NCBI RefSeq assembly: GCF_018623035.1
Contig: NZ_CP076023.1
Location: 3,906,001-3,970,000 of the forward strand
DNA: 64,000 nt
Source: Cellulomonas dongxiuzhuiae
Lineage (GTDB): Bacteria > Actinomycetota > Actinomycetes > Actinomycetales > Cellulomonadaceae
Direction: 5' to 3'
Below, one piece after another: positions 40,607 through 49,489 of this stretch. Numbering within the stretch: the first letter of the stretch is position 1; every line of letters starts with the position of its first letter. The notes below the pieces were generated by a model. It was not told the DNA's origin. It saw only the letters and a program-made list of their open reading frames with translations, and did not search any database. The position numbers were made by a program, and so were the translations under genes.

Positions 40607-43015
40607 TCAGTTCCCCGGTGGTGGGGGCACCGCGGCGCCCCCGCCCTCGGGGGCCGGCGTCGGGGTGGGTGTCGGAACCGGGGGCGGGGCGACGGTCGGC
40701 GGCGGCGGCGTCGGGGTGGGCTGCGGAGCACCGGTCGACACGACGATCGTGACGGTGCCCCCGGAGGCCACGGTCGAGCCCTCGCCGGGTTCGACCCGGA
40801 TGACGCGTCCCACCGGCACCGTGGTCGAGCGCTCGCTGACGACGCGTGCCGCGAGCCCGGCGGCCTGCAGGCTGCCGGCCGCGTCCGCCTCGGTCCGCCC
40901 GACCAGCCCGGACGGCACCTGGACGTCGGCGGGCGCTGCCGGCTCCTCGACGGTCGGCTCCTCGGTCGGCGCCTGCGCCGTGGCGGTCGGCGTCGGCTTG
41001 CCGCCGACGTTGGCGCGTGCCGGGAACTTCTGGACCTCCTGGTAGCGCGGGTCGGCGAAGACCTTGCCCATGTAGTCGGCCCACAGCATGGCCGGGTACG
41101 TGCTGCCGTTGACGGACCTGACGCCGCCCCACGGTTCGATCGTGTCCAGGCCCTTCCCGTCGTCGGCGAGCTGGGACAGCGAGACGGCCGTGGCGAGCTG
41201 CGGGACGTACCCCACGAACCACGCACCCTTGTTGAGGGTCTCCGAACCCGTCTTGCCGGCGATCGGTCGCTTGAGCCTGCTGACCTGGGCCTTGCCGGAC
41301 CCCCGCTCCACGACCTGCGTCATCGCGTACGTCGCGTCCGCCATCACGTCCGCCGGGAAGACGGTCTCGCCCGTCGTGTCCGGCTGCCAGGCGACGACCC
41401 CGTCGCTGTTGGTGACCTGCTGCACGATGTGCGGCGTGCGCCTGACGCCCTGGGCCGCGAACGTCGCGTACGCGCCCGCCATGTCCAGCGGGTGGACGAA
41501 GTCGGTGCCGAGCACGTTGGCGACGTTGGCCTCCAGCGGCGTGGTGATGCCCGCGGCCTCGGCGGCCTTCGTCGTGTTCTCCGGCGTGACCTCGAGGTTG
41601 AGCTGGGCGTACACGGTGTTGACGGACTGCGCGGTGGCCTCGACCAGGTCGATGTTGCCGAAGTTCTCGTCGCCGAAGTTGGGCACAGGCTTCCCGTTGT
41701 CCCACTCGGGGAAGCTCTTCGGGGAGTTGCCGTTGTACTTCGTCGACAGGCTGATGCCCTGCTGCAGCGCCGCCACCAGGGTGAACGGCTTGAACGTCGA
41801 CGCCGCCGGGACCCGGTCGTACGTCGCCGTGCTCCTCGAGTCCGTGAGGTAGTCGGACCCGCCGTACAGCGCGACGATGCCGCCCGTAGCCGGGTCGACC
41901 GTCGAGATCGACACGCGCAGCCGCTCGTGGGGCAGCACCCCGTCGGACAGGGCGCCCGATCGCAGGCCCTCGGCGGACTGGAAGGCCATCTCCTGCAGGG
42001 CGGGGTCGATCGTCGTGATGATCTTGAGGCCCTCGGTCTTGAGCTCGCCGTCGGCCCAGAGGTTGGTGGCGTAGAGCTCCTTCTCGACCATCTTCAGGAG
42101 GTAGCCGTTGGGACCCCGGTACGTCTCCGACTCCAGGTACTGCACCGGGTCGGGGAAGACCTGCGCGGCACGCTCCTCGCTCGTGAGCCAGCCCATCTCG
42201 ACCATGCGGTCGAGGATGATCCCCCAGCGCTGCTCCGCCTTGTCGCGGTTGATCGCGGGGTCCCAGTTGTTCGGGGACGGGATGACGGCCGCGAGCAGCG
42301 CGGCCTGGGACACGGTGAGGTCGGCGGCGTTGACGTCGTAGTAGGACTGCGCCGCGGCCTGGATCCCGTACGAGTCGCGCCCGAAGTAGATCGTGTTGAG
42401 GTAGCGCCCCATGATCTGTTCCTTGGACTCGCTCTGGGAGATCTTGATCGCGAGGATCGCTTCCTTCGCCTTGCCCCAGTAGTCGGTCGTGGTGCTCTGG
42501 TAGTACCGCTCGACGTACTGCTGGGTCAGCGTCGACCCGCCCTGCGTCGGCTTGCCCTGGATGTTGTTGATGAAGGCACGGGCCATGCCGGTGAGCGACA
42601 CGCCACGGTTGGTGAAGAACGTCTTGTCCTCGCCGGCGGCCACCGCGAAGCCGATGTGCTCCGGCAGCGTGCTGTACTCGACGAGCTCGCGCCGCTGCTC
42701 GGCGAACTGGCCCATCTCCGGACCGGGTGTACCGGGCTCGGTCCCGGCGAAGTACACGGTGGTCGTCTGGTAGTCGACCTCGGCGAGCGGGTCGGCCGGG
42801 TTGATGAACGCGAACGCGGCGGCTCCGGCCCCCAGCGCGAGGAAGATCCCGCCGATGAACGTCCCGAGCACCACCCGCCACGACGGGAGCCACCGGTGCA
42901 GGCCGGTGTGCTCGCGCCGCGGGTAGTTCCAGAACCCGCGGCGCTCGGAGGCGACGGGTCGACGCGACGCGCGCCGGGCGCGCGACGGCGCTGCGCGGCG
43001 GTTGCTGGCTGCCAA
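40607..43015 (-). CDS. Class A penicillin-binding protein with PASTA domain
   Basis: 802 residues from a TTG at 43015 (no ATG/GTG fits; the cytoplasmic tail is very basic). One membrane anchor at residues 49-70. Glycosyltransferase 51 domain with catalytic Glu in AAGEDKTFFTNRGVS (Glu129) and GGSTLTQQYVE. Transpeptidase domain with SxxK AASTFKP (near residue 405), SVN in AQSVNTVYAQL and KTG in IAGKTGSE (near 590). One C-terminal PASTA domain (about 695-760) followed by a Pro/Thr-rich tail. It polymerises and cross-links peptidoglycan; PonA type. Divergent from padR. Confidence 0.95.
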   Translation of the reverse strand: MAASNRRAAPSRARRASRRPVASERRGFWNYPRREHTGLHRWLPSWRVVLGTFIGGIFLALGAGAAAFAFINPADPLAEVDYQTTTVYFAGTEPGTPGPEMGQFAEQRRELVEYSTLPEHIGFAVAAGEDKTFFTNRGVSLTGMARAFINNIQGKPTQGGSTLTQQYVERYYQSTTTDYWGKAKEAILAIKISQSESKEQIMGRYLNTIYFGRDSYGIQAAAQSYYDVNAADLTVSQAALLAAVIPSPNNWDPAINRDKAEQRWGIILDRMVEMGWLTSEERAAQVFPDPVQYLESETYRGPNGYLLKMVEKELYATNLWADGELKTEGLKIITTIDPALQEMAFQSAEGLRSGALSDGVLPHERLRVSISTVDPATGGIVALYGGSDYLTDSRSTATYDRVPAASTFKPFTLVAALQQGISLSTKYNGNSPKSFPEWDNGKPVPNFGDENFGNIDLVEATAQSVNTVYAQLNLEVTPENTTKAAEAAGITTPLEANVANVLGTDFVHPLDMAGAYATFAAQGVRRTPHIVQQVTNSDGVVAWQPDTTGETVFPADVMADATYAMTQVVERGSGKAQVSRLKRPIAGKTGSETLNKGAWFVGYVPQLATAVSLSQLADDGKGLDTIEPWGGVRSVNGSTYPAMLWADYMGKVFADPRYQEVQKFPARANVGGKPTPTATAQAPTEEPTVEEPAAPADVQVPSGLVGRTEADAAGSLQAAGLAARVVSERSTTVPVGRVIRVEPGEGSTVASGGTVTIVVSTGAPQPTPTPPPPTVAPPPVPTPTPTPAPEGGGAAVPPPPGN

Positions 43016-43287
43016 GGGGGGACCTCTCGTGCTGACGACGATGCTGCGGCGCCCCCTGGCGACCCGTCTGACGAGCACGCCGGGCGGACGCTGCCGGGCC
43101 TCAGTATGGACGAAGGGCTCCCCGCTGCCAGCCCGGGAGGCGCCCGGGACGTCCGGATCGGGACGAGCCTTCACACGATCGGCACCGCACGGTGACGGGA
43201 CGTCGACGCTCCGTCGACGTCTGAGCGTCCGGTCGAGGGGCGTGGTGGACCCCGCGTGTTGTGCGGGACCGCGCATCCGACATACGC

Positions 43288-43314
43288 TCCGATGTATCGA
43301 GTTGATACATCGGA
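43288..43314. promoter_or_regulatory. PadR-type operator before padR-ino1
   Basis: TCCGATGTATC (43288-43298) - GAGTT - GATACATCGGA (43304-43314): a perfect 11-base inverted repeat containing the PadR core ATGT...ACAT. It lies 53-79 bases before the padR start in the divergent region with the PBP gene. Confidence 0.75.
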
Positions 43315-43366
43315 GCCGCCGGTCGGTGGGTCCGCGGTGCAGGTGGGACGACGGTGGGAGGGTGAG

Positions 43367-44005
43367 ATGCGCGGTCGGGCTGACGTGCTCGAGCCGGCGA
43401 TCCTCGGCCTGCTCGCCGAGTCGCCCATGCACGGCTACGAGCTGCGCAAGCGCCTCAACCTGGTGCTCGGCTCGTTCCGCGCCCTGTCGTACGGCTCGCT
43501 GTACCCGTGCCTCAAGGGGCTCGCGGACCGCAGCTGGATCGTCGGCGTCGACGCGCCGGGCGACCGCACCGTGGCCAGCAAGCGTGCGCGCATCGTCTAC
43601 CAGCTGACCGCCGAGGGCAAGGAGCACCTGCAGCAGGTGCTGTCGTCCTCGGGCCCGGCCTCCTGGGAGGACGAGAACTTCGACGTGCGCTTCGCGTTCT
43701 TCGCGCAGACCGATGCCGAGACGCGGATGCGGATCCTCGAGGGCCGGCGCACCCGGCTCACCGAGCGCCTGGAGACCGTCCGCCAGTCGTTCGCCCGGAC
43801 CCGCGAGCGCATGGACGAGTACACGCTCGAGCTCCAGCGCCACGGCCTGGAGCAGGTGGAGCGCGAGGTCCGCTGGCTGGACGACCTCATCGACAACGAG
43901 CGCGGCACGCGTCGCGCTCGGCCCGAGGGTGACGGCCGACCGGCCGTCGCTGCACAAGACGCCGAGGGAAACGCCGAGGCGCGAAACGAGAAGGAGCGAG
44001 GATGA
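43367..44005 (+). CDS. PadR family transcriptional regulator
   Basis: 212 residues, ATG 43367 behind GGGAGGGTGAG. N-terminal winged helix: [20 protein letters not shown] and [22 protein letters not shown], then [13 protein letters not shown]-terminal Vir_act_alpha_C-like helical part with [26 protein letters not shown]. Overlaps ino1 by ATGA, so it presumably controls its own operon through the perfect palindrome upstream. In other actinobacteria the gene beside ino1 is also a PadR regulator. Confidence 0.92.
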   Translation: MRGRADVLEPAILGLLAESPMHGYELRKRLNLVLGSFRALSYGSLYPCLKGLADRSWIVGVDAPGDRTVASKRARIVYQLTAEGKEHLQQVLSSSGPASWEDENFDVRFAFFAQTDAETRMRILEGRRTRLTERLETVRQSFARTRERMDEYTLELQRHGLEQVEREVRWLDDLIDNERGTRRARPEGDGRPAVAAQDAEGNAEARNEKERG

Positions 44006-45096
44006 CCTCCATCCGCGTCGCCATCGTCGGCGTCGGCAACTGCGCCGCATCGCTGGTCCAGGGCGTGCACTACTACCGTGACGCCGACCCGACGGCCAAG
44101 GTCCCGGGTCTCATGCACGTGCAGTTCGGCGACTACCACGTCCGCGACATCGAGTTCGTCGCCGCGTTCGACGTGGACGCCAAGAAGGTCGGCTTCGACC
44201 TGTCCGAGGCGATCTTCAACTCGGAGAACAACACCATCAAGATCTCCGACGTCCCGCCGCTGGGCGTGACCGTGCAGCGTGGCCACACGCTCGACGGCAT
44301 CGGCAAGTACTACGCCGAGACGATCGAGGAGTCGGACGCCGAGCCGGTCGACGTCGTGCAGACGCTCAAGGACCAGCAGGTCGACGTCCTCGTCTGCTAC
44401 CTGCCCGTCGGCTCCGAGGCCGCCGCGAAGTTCTACGCGCAGTGCGCGATCGACGCGAACGTCGCCTTCGTCAACGCCCTGCCCGTGTTCATCGCGTCCG
44501 ACCCGGAGTGGGCCGCGAAGTTCGAGGCCGCCGGTGTCCCGATCGTCGGCGACGACATCAAGTCGCAGGTCGGCGCGACCATCACGCACCGCGTGCTCGC
44601 CCGTCTGTTCGAGGACCGCGGCGTCATCCTGGACCGCACGTACCAGCTGAACGTCGGCGGCAACATGGACTTCAAGAACATGCTCGAGCGCGAGCGCCTG
44701 GAGTCCAAGAAGATCTCGAAGACGCAGGCCGTCACGTCGAACCTCACCGACGGCCCGCTGGCCGGCAAGAAGGACGACCGCAACGTCCACATCGGCCCGT
44801 CGGACTACGTCGCGTGGCTCGACGACCGCAAGTGGGCGTACGTGCGCCTCGAGGGTCGCGCGTTCGGCGAGGTGCCCCTGAGCCTGGAGTACAAGCTCGA
44901 GGTCTGGGACTCCCCGAACTCGGCCGGCATCATCATCGACGCGCTGCGCGCGGCGAAGATCGCCAAGGACCGCGGCATCGGCGGCCCCCTGCTCTCGGCG
45001 TCGACGTACTTCATGAAGTCCCCGCCCGTGCAGACCGAGGACAACCTCGGCCGCCAGCAGGTCGAGGCCTTCATCCGCGGCGAGCTGGAGCGCTGA
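44002..45096 (+). CDS. ino1: Inositol-3-phosphate synthase
   Basis: 364 residues of the actinobacterial form. NAD site [65 protein letters not shown] with the catalytic lysines following ([29 protein letters not shown]). Converts glucose-6-phosphate to inositol-3-phosphate, the first step to mycothiol and phosphatidylinositol. Translationally coupled to the PadR gene. Two strong hairpins follow. Confidence 0.98.
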   Translation: MTSIRVAIVGVGNCAASLVQGVHYYRDADPTAKVPGLMHVQFGDYHVRDIEFVAAFDVDAKKVGFDLSEAIFNSENNTIKISDVPPLGVTVQRGHTLDGIGKYYAETIEESDAEPVDVVQTLKDQQVDVLVCYLPVGSEAAAKFYAQCAIDANVAFVNALPVFIASDPEWAAKFEAAGVPIVGDDIKSQVGATITHRVLARLFEDRGVILDRTYQLNVGGNMDFKNMLERERLESKKISKTQAVTSNLTDGPLAGKKDDRNVHIGPSDYVAWLDDRKWAYVRLEGRAFGEVPLSLEYKLEVWDSPNSAGIIIDALRAAKIAKDRGIGGPLLSASTYFMKSPPVQTEDNLGRQQVEAFIRGELER

Positions 45097-45123
45097 CCCC
45101 GCTCCGCAGCAGCTGACCGTGAA

Positions 45124-45154
45124 GGGCTGGGCGTCGCACGTCGACGCCCAGCCC
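45124..45154 (+). terminator. Terminator after ino1 (hairpin 1)
   Basis: GGGCTGGGCGTCG (45124-45136) and CGACGCCCAGCCC (45142-45154), perfect 13-base stem, loop CACGT, 27 bases after the stop. Confidence 0.8.
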
Positions 45155-45187
45155 CTCACGTCTGTCCCCGGGCGTGCTCACGAGAGC

Positions 45188-45226
45188 GTGAAGCGTTGTT
45201 GCCGGATTCCGGCAGCAACGCTTCAC
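45188..45226. terminator. Bidirectional terminator (hairpin 2)
   Basis: GTGAAGCGTTGTTGCCGG - ATT - CCGGCAGCAACGCTTCAC: an 18-base stem with one G-T pair. It is placed 14 bases before the convergent propeller gene end, so it can serve both strands. Confidence 0.8.
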
Positions 45227-45239
45227 ACCCTCCGCTCGC

Positions 45240-46637
45240 TCAGGGGGTCCCGACGGTCCAGGACGTCATGGTCGAGATCCAGGACGCGTCCGGGGGCAGG
45301 TCCGTCGTGTCGGGCAGGCCCGACAGCAGGACCGTCGCTCCCGTGGCGAGATCGACCCGGTGAAGGTCCACCGGACCGCCGTCACCGGTGCACTGGGTGC
45401 CGGTCGTGACGTACGCCGCGCCGTCGATCGCGTCGACGGACAGCGGGATCCGGCCGGCCGGCGGCTCGGGTCCGCGGGTGAACGTGCCGGCCGCGGGGTC
45501 GACGACGCCCCACGCGGCGGTGCACTCGAGGAAGGGGTCACCCCCGACGACGACCCGACCGTCGGCCAGCTCGACACCGCGGCCGAGGGGCCCCTCGATG
45601 TCACCCTCGACCGCCAGGGTGCGAGGCGCGACACCCGGCGTCGCGGTGTCGTACCGCAGCGACCCGGTGGAGCGGGGACCCTCCGGGGTGATCTCCCAGC
45701 AGGTCAGGAGCACCTCGGTACCGCTCCAGCCGAAGGGCACGCAGGTGTCGTCGGCGGGCGCGGGCACGACCGTGACGCCGCCGGTGGCGACGTCGACGAC
45801 GAGCGGGCTGCCCGGGTCCCCGTCCCCCGCGTCGGCCCCGGGTGCGGGGCCCGTGCCCGCCAGGAGCGCACCCGACCGGTCGAGCACGCCGTCGCGGACG
45901 GCCGGGAGCCGTCGCACGACCCGCTGCCCGTCGTGGACGAGCACGTCGTCGTCGTCGTACGACGACCACAGGTCGAGGCCGTCACCGGTGCGCCCGACGT
46001 GCTCGATGCCGCCCGTCAGGCCGTCGAGCAGTGTCATCCCCCCGGTGAGCAGGTCGAGCGTCGCGACCCGGTTGTCGCCCTTCTCGGAGGTCGTCACGAG
46101 CGCCTGCGTGCTGCCGGCCTCCCACCGCACGACGGACACCCACCGGTCGTTCGGCAGGTCGAGCACCCGGTACCGCTCACCCGCCGGCGACACCAGGTCG
46201 AGCACGTGCGCCGAGGGGGCGGACGCCGCGACGGGGTCGCCGGAGAAGTACGAGGGTCGCTGGGTCGTCAGGACCCAGCCGGGAGTGGCCGCCTCGAGCG
46301 TGCCCGGCGGCATGACGAGGGCCGGCGCGAGACCCGGTGCGTCGAGCGCGGGCGCGCGCCCGGCGTCCGGGTCGGGGGTCGCGGCGCCGGTGGGCGTCGC
46401 GGTCGTCGTGGGGCGCTGCGCGGGCTGCGGCGCGCCGTCGCGCTCCAGGCCCAGCCACCCGCCGGCGCCCAGGGCGACGACGACGGCACCGACGCCGAGG
46501 ACCTCGCCGGCGTGACGGCGACGGCGACGACGGCGGATCCCGGACAGCACGTCGTCGTGACGCGTCGCGTCCAGGGGCGCCTCGGCCCTGGCCAGGGCGT
46601 CGTGGGTCCGTGCGAGCAGGTCGTGGACGTCGGTCAT
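45240..46637 (-). CDS. Membrane-anchored beta-propeller partner of sigma factor (copy A)
   Basis: 465 residues, ATG 46637. Cytoplasmic N-terminus with Arg-rich block before a single helix (GVGAVVVALGAGGWLGL, about 48-65), then a Thr/Pro linker and an extracellular domain with repeated blades (LDLLTGGMTLLDGL, VVDVATGGVTVVP, VDPAAGTFTRG, VDLATGATVLLSG). Layout is like sigma-factor-linked TolB/WD-like proteins. It overlaps the sigma gene by 4 bases (ATGA), so it is probably the membrane sensor or anti-sigma. It is paralogous to the gene at 47307-48836. Confidence 0.75.
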   Translation of the reverse strand: MTDVHDLLARTHDALARAEAPLDATRHDDVLSGIRRRRRRRHAGEVLGVGAVVVALGAGGWLGLERDGAPQPAQRPTTTATPTGAATPDPDAGRAPALDAPGLAPALVMPPGTLEAATPGWVLTTQRPSYFSGDPVAASAPSAHVLDLVSPAGERYRVLDLPNDRWVSVVRWEAGSTQALVTTSEKGDNRVATLDLLTGGMTLLDGLTGGIEHVGRTGDGLDLWSSYDDDDVLVHDGQRVVRRLPAVRDGVLDRSGALLAGTGPAPGADAGDGDPGSPLVVDVATGGVTVVPAPADDTCVPFGWSGTEVLLTCWEITPEGPRSTGSLRYDTATPGVAPRTLAVEGDIEGPLGRGVELADGRVVVGGDPFLECTAAWGVVDPAAGTFTRGPEPPAGRIPLSVDAIDGAAYVTTGTQCTGDGGPVDLHRVDLATGATVLLSGLPDTTDLPPDASWISTMTSWTVGTP

Positions 46638-47203
46638 CGCTCCGTCACCTCCGTCGGCGCGCCGGCCCTGCGCAGGGGCTCGACGGTCATGGCGTCGTGG
46701 CTCTCCACGGTGACCCCGCCCAGGACGGCGTCGAGCTGCGCGACCCCGTCCGACGTGTACCGCTTGACGGCGCCCTCGCTGATGCCGAGCAGCCCGGCCG
46801 TCTCCCGGACGCTCAGGTCCTCCAGGTGCCGCAGGACGACGCACGCACGCTCCCGCTGCGTCAGGCCCGCGAGCGCCCGCACGACGTCGGCCGGCAGGTG
46901 GTGACCCTCGACACCGGGTGCCGGCGCGGCGGCGTACCCGGCGACCGTCCCGATGGCCACCCGCTCGCGCCCCCTTCGACGTGCCGCGTCGATGCTGCGC
47001 GTGGCGACCGCCCGCCTCACGTACTGCTCGGCCTCCGGCAGCGTCGTGAACCGCGCCCGGCTGGAGAACGTCGCCACGAGCGCGTCCTGCAGCAGGTCCT
47101 GCGCGTCCTCGCGCGACCCGCACACGAGGGTCGCCCAGCCGACGAGCGTCCCGTACCTCTCGTGCACGAGCTGCTCGAGCAGCCTCTCCCACGGTCTCGC
47201 CAC
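46634..47203 (-). CDS. ECF sigma factor, SigE-family type (copy A)
   Basis: 189 residues from GTG 47203 (GGGAGG upstream). Region 2: RYGTLVGWATLVCGSREDAQDLLQDALVATF and RRAVATRSIDAARRR. Region 4: LTQRERACVVLRHLEDLSVRETAGLLGISEGAVKRYTSDG. This is the small SigE/SigM-like ECF class of high-GC actinobacteria. It directs RNA polymerase to unknown promoters, under control of the downstream membrane protein. A closely similar pair follows upstream. Confidence 0.9.
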   Translation of the reverse strand: MARPWERLLEQLVHERYGTLVGWATLVCGSREDAQDLLQDALVATFSSRARFTTLPEAEQYVRRAVATRSIDAARRRGRERVAIGTVAGYAAAPAPGVEGHHLPADVVRALAGLTQRERACVVLRHLEDLSVRETAGLLGISEGAVKRYTSDGVAQLDAVLGGVTVESHDAMTVEPLRRAGAPTEVTER

Positions 47204-47306
47204 GCGCCTGCCTCCCGGTCGTCCAGCGTCGGGATGAGAACGACCGGGGGTCCGTTCCGGTTGGGTTCGTCCGGAAGTGTGAGGCGCTCTTCCGGTGGCG
47301 GGCCCG

Positions 47307-48836
47307 TCAGCGGGCACGCACCACGTCGACCGAGGTCACGCGCCACGCCTCGTCGACGACGACCTGGTCGACGTCGTCACGGTCCTCGGACCAGCCGAGC
47401 GTCGTCGTCGCGCCGGTCGTCAGGTCGACGCGGACGTCGCGCTGCGGGTCGGCGCGGCCGCTGCCCGGGTAGCAGCCGTTGAGGTGCGTCCAGACGCCCC
47501 CACCGGCGAACGTCAGGGACGTGCCGTGGTCGTACGGCGACCAGCCGTCGGTCAGGGACCGGATCGTCCCGTCCTCGAGCACGGCCGGGTCGGACGTCAC
47601 GTCGCACGGCGCGGGCACGACGACCCGACCCAGCCCGATACGGCCGTCGGCCAGCGGCCACGCGTCGCGGACCGGCACGTCGCTCGTCGCGAGGCGCTGC
47701 GGCCCGCCCGCGTCGGCGGCGACGTCCACGGCGTCGAGCCGCCACCGGCCGTCACCCTCGCCGCACGCGGTCAGCACCGCGTGCTGGTCGGCCCAGCCGG
47801 CCAGCCGGCACGCCGGGTCCGTGGGCGCGCCCGCGACGTCGTGCGACTCCCCCGTGCGCAGGTCGACGCCGAGCAGCCCGCCGCCGGGCGCCTGCAGCAC
47901 CAGCCACGCCCGGTCCGGGCTCAGGGGGGGCAGCCGGTGCGGCAGGGCGACCTCCCCGAGGTCCCGCACGACGCCGTCGGGCGAGATGACCTCGAGACGG
48001 CCGACGCTGTGCGGCACGTGCGCCGGGTCGATGCCCGACGTCATCGCCGCGACCTCCGGGTCGACCGCGACGGCCCAGCCGGGGCTCACGGGCGACCGGT
48101 GGCTGCGGGCCTCCTCGTCGAGGGCGGCCAGGTCCGCCGGCATGTCCGCCACGAGCCACACGGACTCGCCGGTCGTGGCGATGCCCAGCGGGTGGTACTC
48201 CCACGCGAAGGGCAGCGGCGTGAAGGTGCCGGTGGGCAGGTCAAGCAGGCCGGGCGTCCCGCGCCCGTCCGCGCCGGTGGGCGCGCTGACGAGCGCCCAG
48301 GGGCTGCCGGGCTGCCAGTCGGTGACATGCACCTCTGCGAGCGGGGGCGTCTCGAGCAGCGCCGTGCGCTCGCCCGTGGGTGACACGAGCTCGACGGTGA
48401 AGAGCACCTCCTCGGGGCGCGTGCTCATCGTCGTGCCCACGCGCTCGCGCCGCACGGTCGCCAGCGTCCAGCCCGGCCCTGTGGCGGCGAGCAGGTCCGC
48501 GACGGGCACGGCTCGGGGCGTGGCGACCTTCACCGGTGTGCCCAGAGGCCGCGTCTCGCCCACGGGAGCCGGGGCCGCGGTGGTCGCGGCCGTCGGGCCC
48601 GACGTGGTCGCGACCTCCGTCGGCGCGGGCCTCGGCTGCAGCCCCCACGCGACGACGCCGCCGACGGCCACGAGGGCCACGACGGACAGCGCCCCGTCAC
48701 GGGTGTGGCGCAGCGTGCGACGGCGCCGGACCGTGCGGCGCGTGCGGTCGAGGGCGTCGGGAGGCGCGGGAGCCCCCGCGTGCGCACGCTCGACGTTCTC
48801 CTCCACGCTGCTCAGCAGGTGTCCCAGGTCAGTCAC
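47307..48836 (-). CDS. Membrane-anchored beta-propeller partner of sigma factor (copy B)
   Basis: 509 residues, ATG 48836. Same plan as copy A: charged N-terminus with Arg runs (RTRRTVRRRRTLRHTRDG), one helix (ALSVVALVAVGGVVAWGL), Thr/Pro linker, then repeats such as LLDLPTGTFTPLP, LGVDLRTGESHDV, VDLTTGATTTLGW. Overlaps the sigma gene copy B by 8 bases. It probably senses an envelope signal and holds or releases the sigma factor; a classical zinc anti-sigma domain is absent. Confidence 0.75.
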   Translation of the reverse strand: MTDLGHLLSSVEENVERAHAGAPAPPDALDRTRRTVRRRRTLRHTRDGALSVVALVAVGGVVAWGLQPRPAPTEVATTSGPTAATTAAPAPVGETRPLGTPVKVATPRAVPVADLLAATGPGWTLATVRRERVGTTMSTRPEEVLFTVELVSPTGERTALLETPPLAEVHVTDWQPGSPWALVSAPTGADGRGTPGLLDLPTGTFTPLPFAWEYHPLGIATTGESVWLVADMPADLAALDEEARSHRSPVSPGWAVAVDPEVAAMTSGIDPAHVPHSVGRLEVISPDGVVRDLGEVALPHRLPPLSPDRAWLVLQAPGGGLLGVDLRTGESHDVAGAPTDPACRLAGWADQHAVLTACGEGDGRWRLDAVDVAADAGGPQRLATSDVPVRDAWPLADGRIGLGRVVVPAPCDVTSDPAVLEDGTIRSLTDGWSPYDHGTSLTFAGGGVWTHLNGCYPGSGRADPQRDVRVDLTTGATTTLGWSEDRDDVDQVVVDEAWRVTSVDVVRAR

Positions 48837-49383
48837 GTCGCACCTCCGGTGTCGTGGTCGTCAGCTCGACGGGGACGGGGTCCGCGTCGTCGGCGGGCGC
48901 GCCCAGGCGCTCGTGCAGGCGGGCCGCGCCGTCGGACGTGTACCGCTTCACGGCGCCCGCGCTCAGTCCGAGGGCGGCGGCCGTCTGCTCGACGGACAGG
49001 TCCTCGACGTGCCGCAGCACGACGCACGCACGCTGTCGCACCGACAGGCACTGCAGCGCCTCCACCACGTCGCGGTCGAGGCCCGTGGGCACGAGCTCGT
49101 CGTCGGGGGCGGGCCACGCGACGCGACGTTCGAGGGCGCGGCGCTCGGCGGCGGCCGTCCGCGCCCGGTCGATGGACCGGGTGACGATCGCGCGCCGCAC
49201 GTACTGCTCGGCCTCCCCCACGGACGTGAACCGCGCGCGCCCCGCGAAGGTGGCCACGAGGGCGTCCTGCACGAGGTCCTCCGCGTCGGCCCGCGTCGGG
49301 ACCAGCAGGGCTGCACGCCCCAGCAGCCGCGCGTAGCGGTCCCGCGCGACCTCCTCGAGCAGCCGTTCCCAGCTCCCGCGCAC
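48829..49383 (-). CDS. ECF sigma factor, SigE-family type (copy B)
   Basis: 184 residues from GTG 49383 (GAGGAGGACCAG). Region 2 RYARLLGRAALLVPTRADAEDLVQDALVATFAG; region 4 LSVRQRACVVLRHVEDLSVEQTAAALGLSAGAVKRYTSDGAARL. Shares these blocks with copy A, so the sigma/propeller pair arose by tandem duplication. The open frame further upstream overlaps the divergent MFS gene and was not used. Confidence 0.9.
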   Translation of the reverse strand: MRGSWERLLEEVARDRYARLLGRAALLVPTRADAEDLVQDALVATFAGRARFTSVGEAEQYVRRAIVTRSIDRARTAAAERRALERRVAWPAPDDELVPTGLDRDVVEALQCLSVRQRACVVLRHVEDLSVEQTAAALGLSAGAVKRYTSDGAARLHERLGAPADDADPVPVELTTTTPEVRRD

Positions 49384-49477
49384 CTGGTCCTCCTCGTCCG
49401 CCCGCCCTCGGGGAGAAGAACGGAGCAGCCTGCCCGCCGGGTTGGGGGTTCTCCGACGTCCTGCCCGGCCTGGGACG

Positions 49478-49483
49478 TAACCT
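49478..49483 (+). promoter_or_regulatory. Leaderless -10 element (TAACCT) for the MFS gene
   Basis: TAACCT is followed by TGGCAG and the GTG at 49490: six-base spacing and no Shine-Dalgarno. Confidence 0.45.
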
Positions 49484-49489
49484 TGGCAG

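Noticed and set aside
40607..44050. 1147-codon frame including the PBP
   Set aside because: The first 345 codons overlap padR in antisense and have low-complexity content. The PBP starts near 43015.
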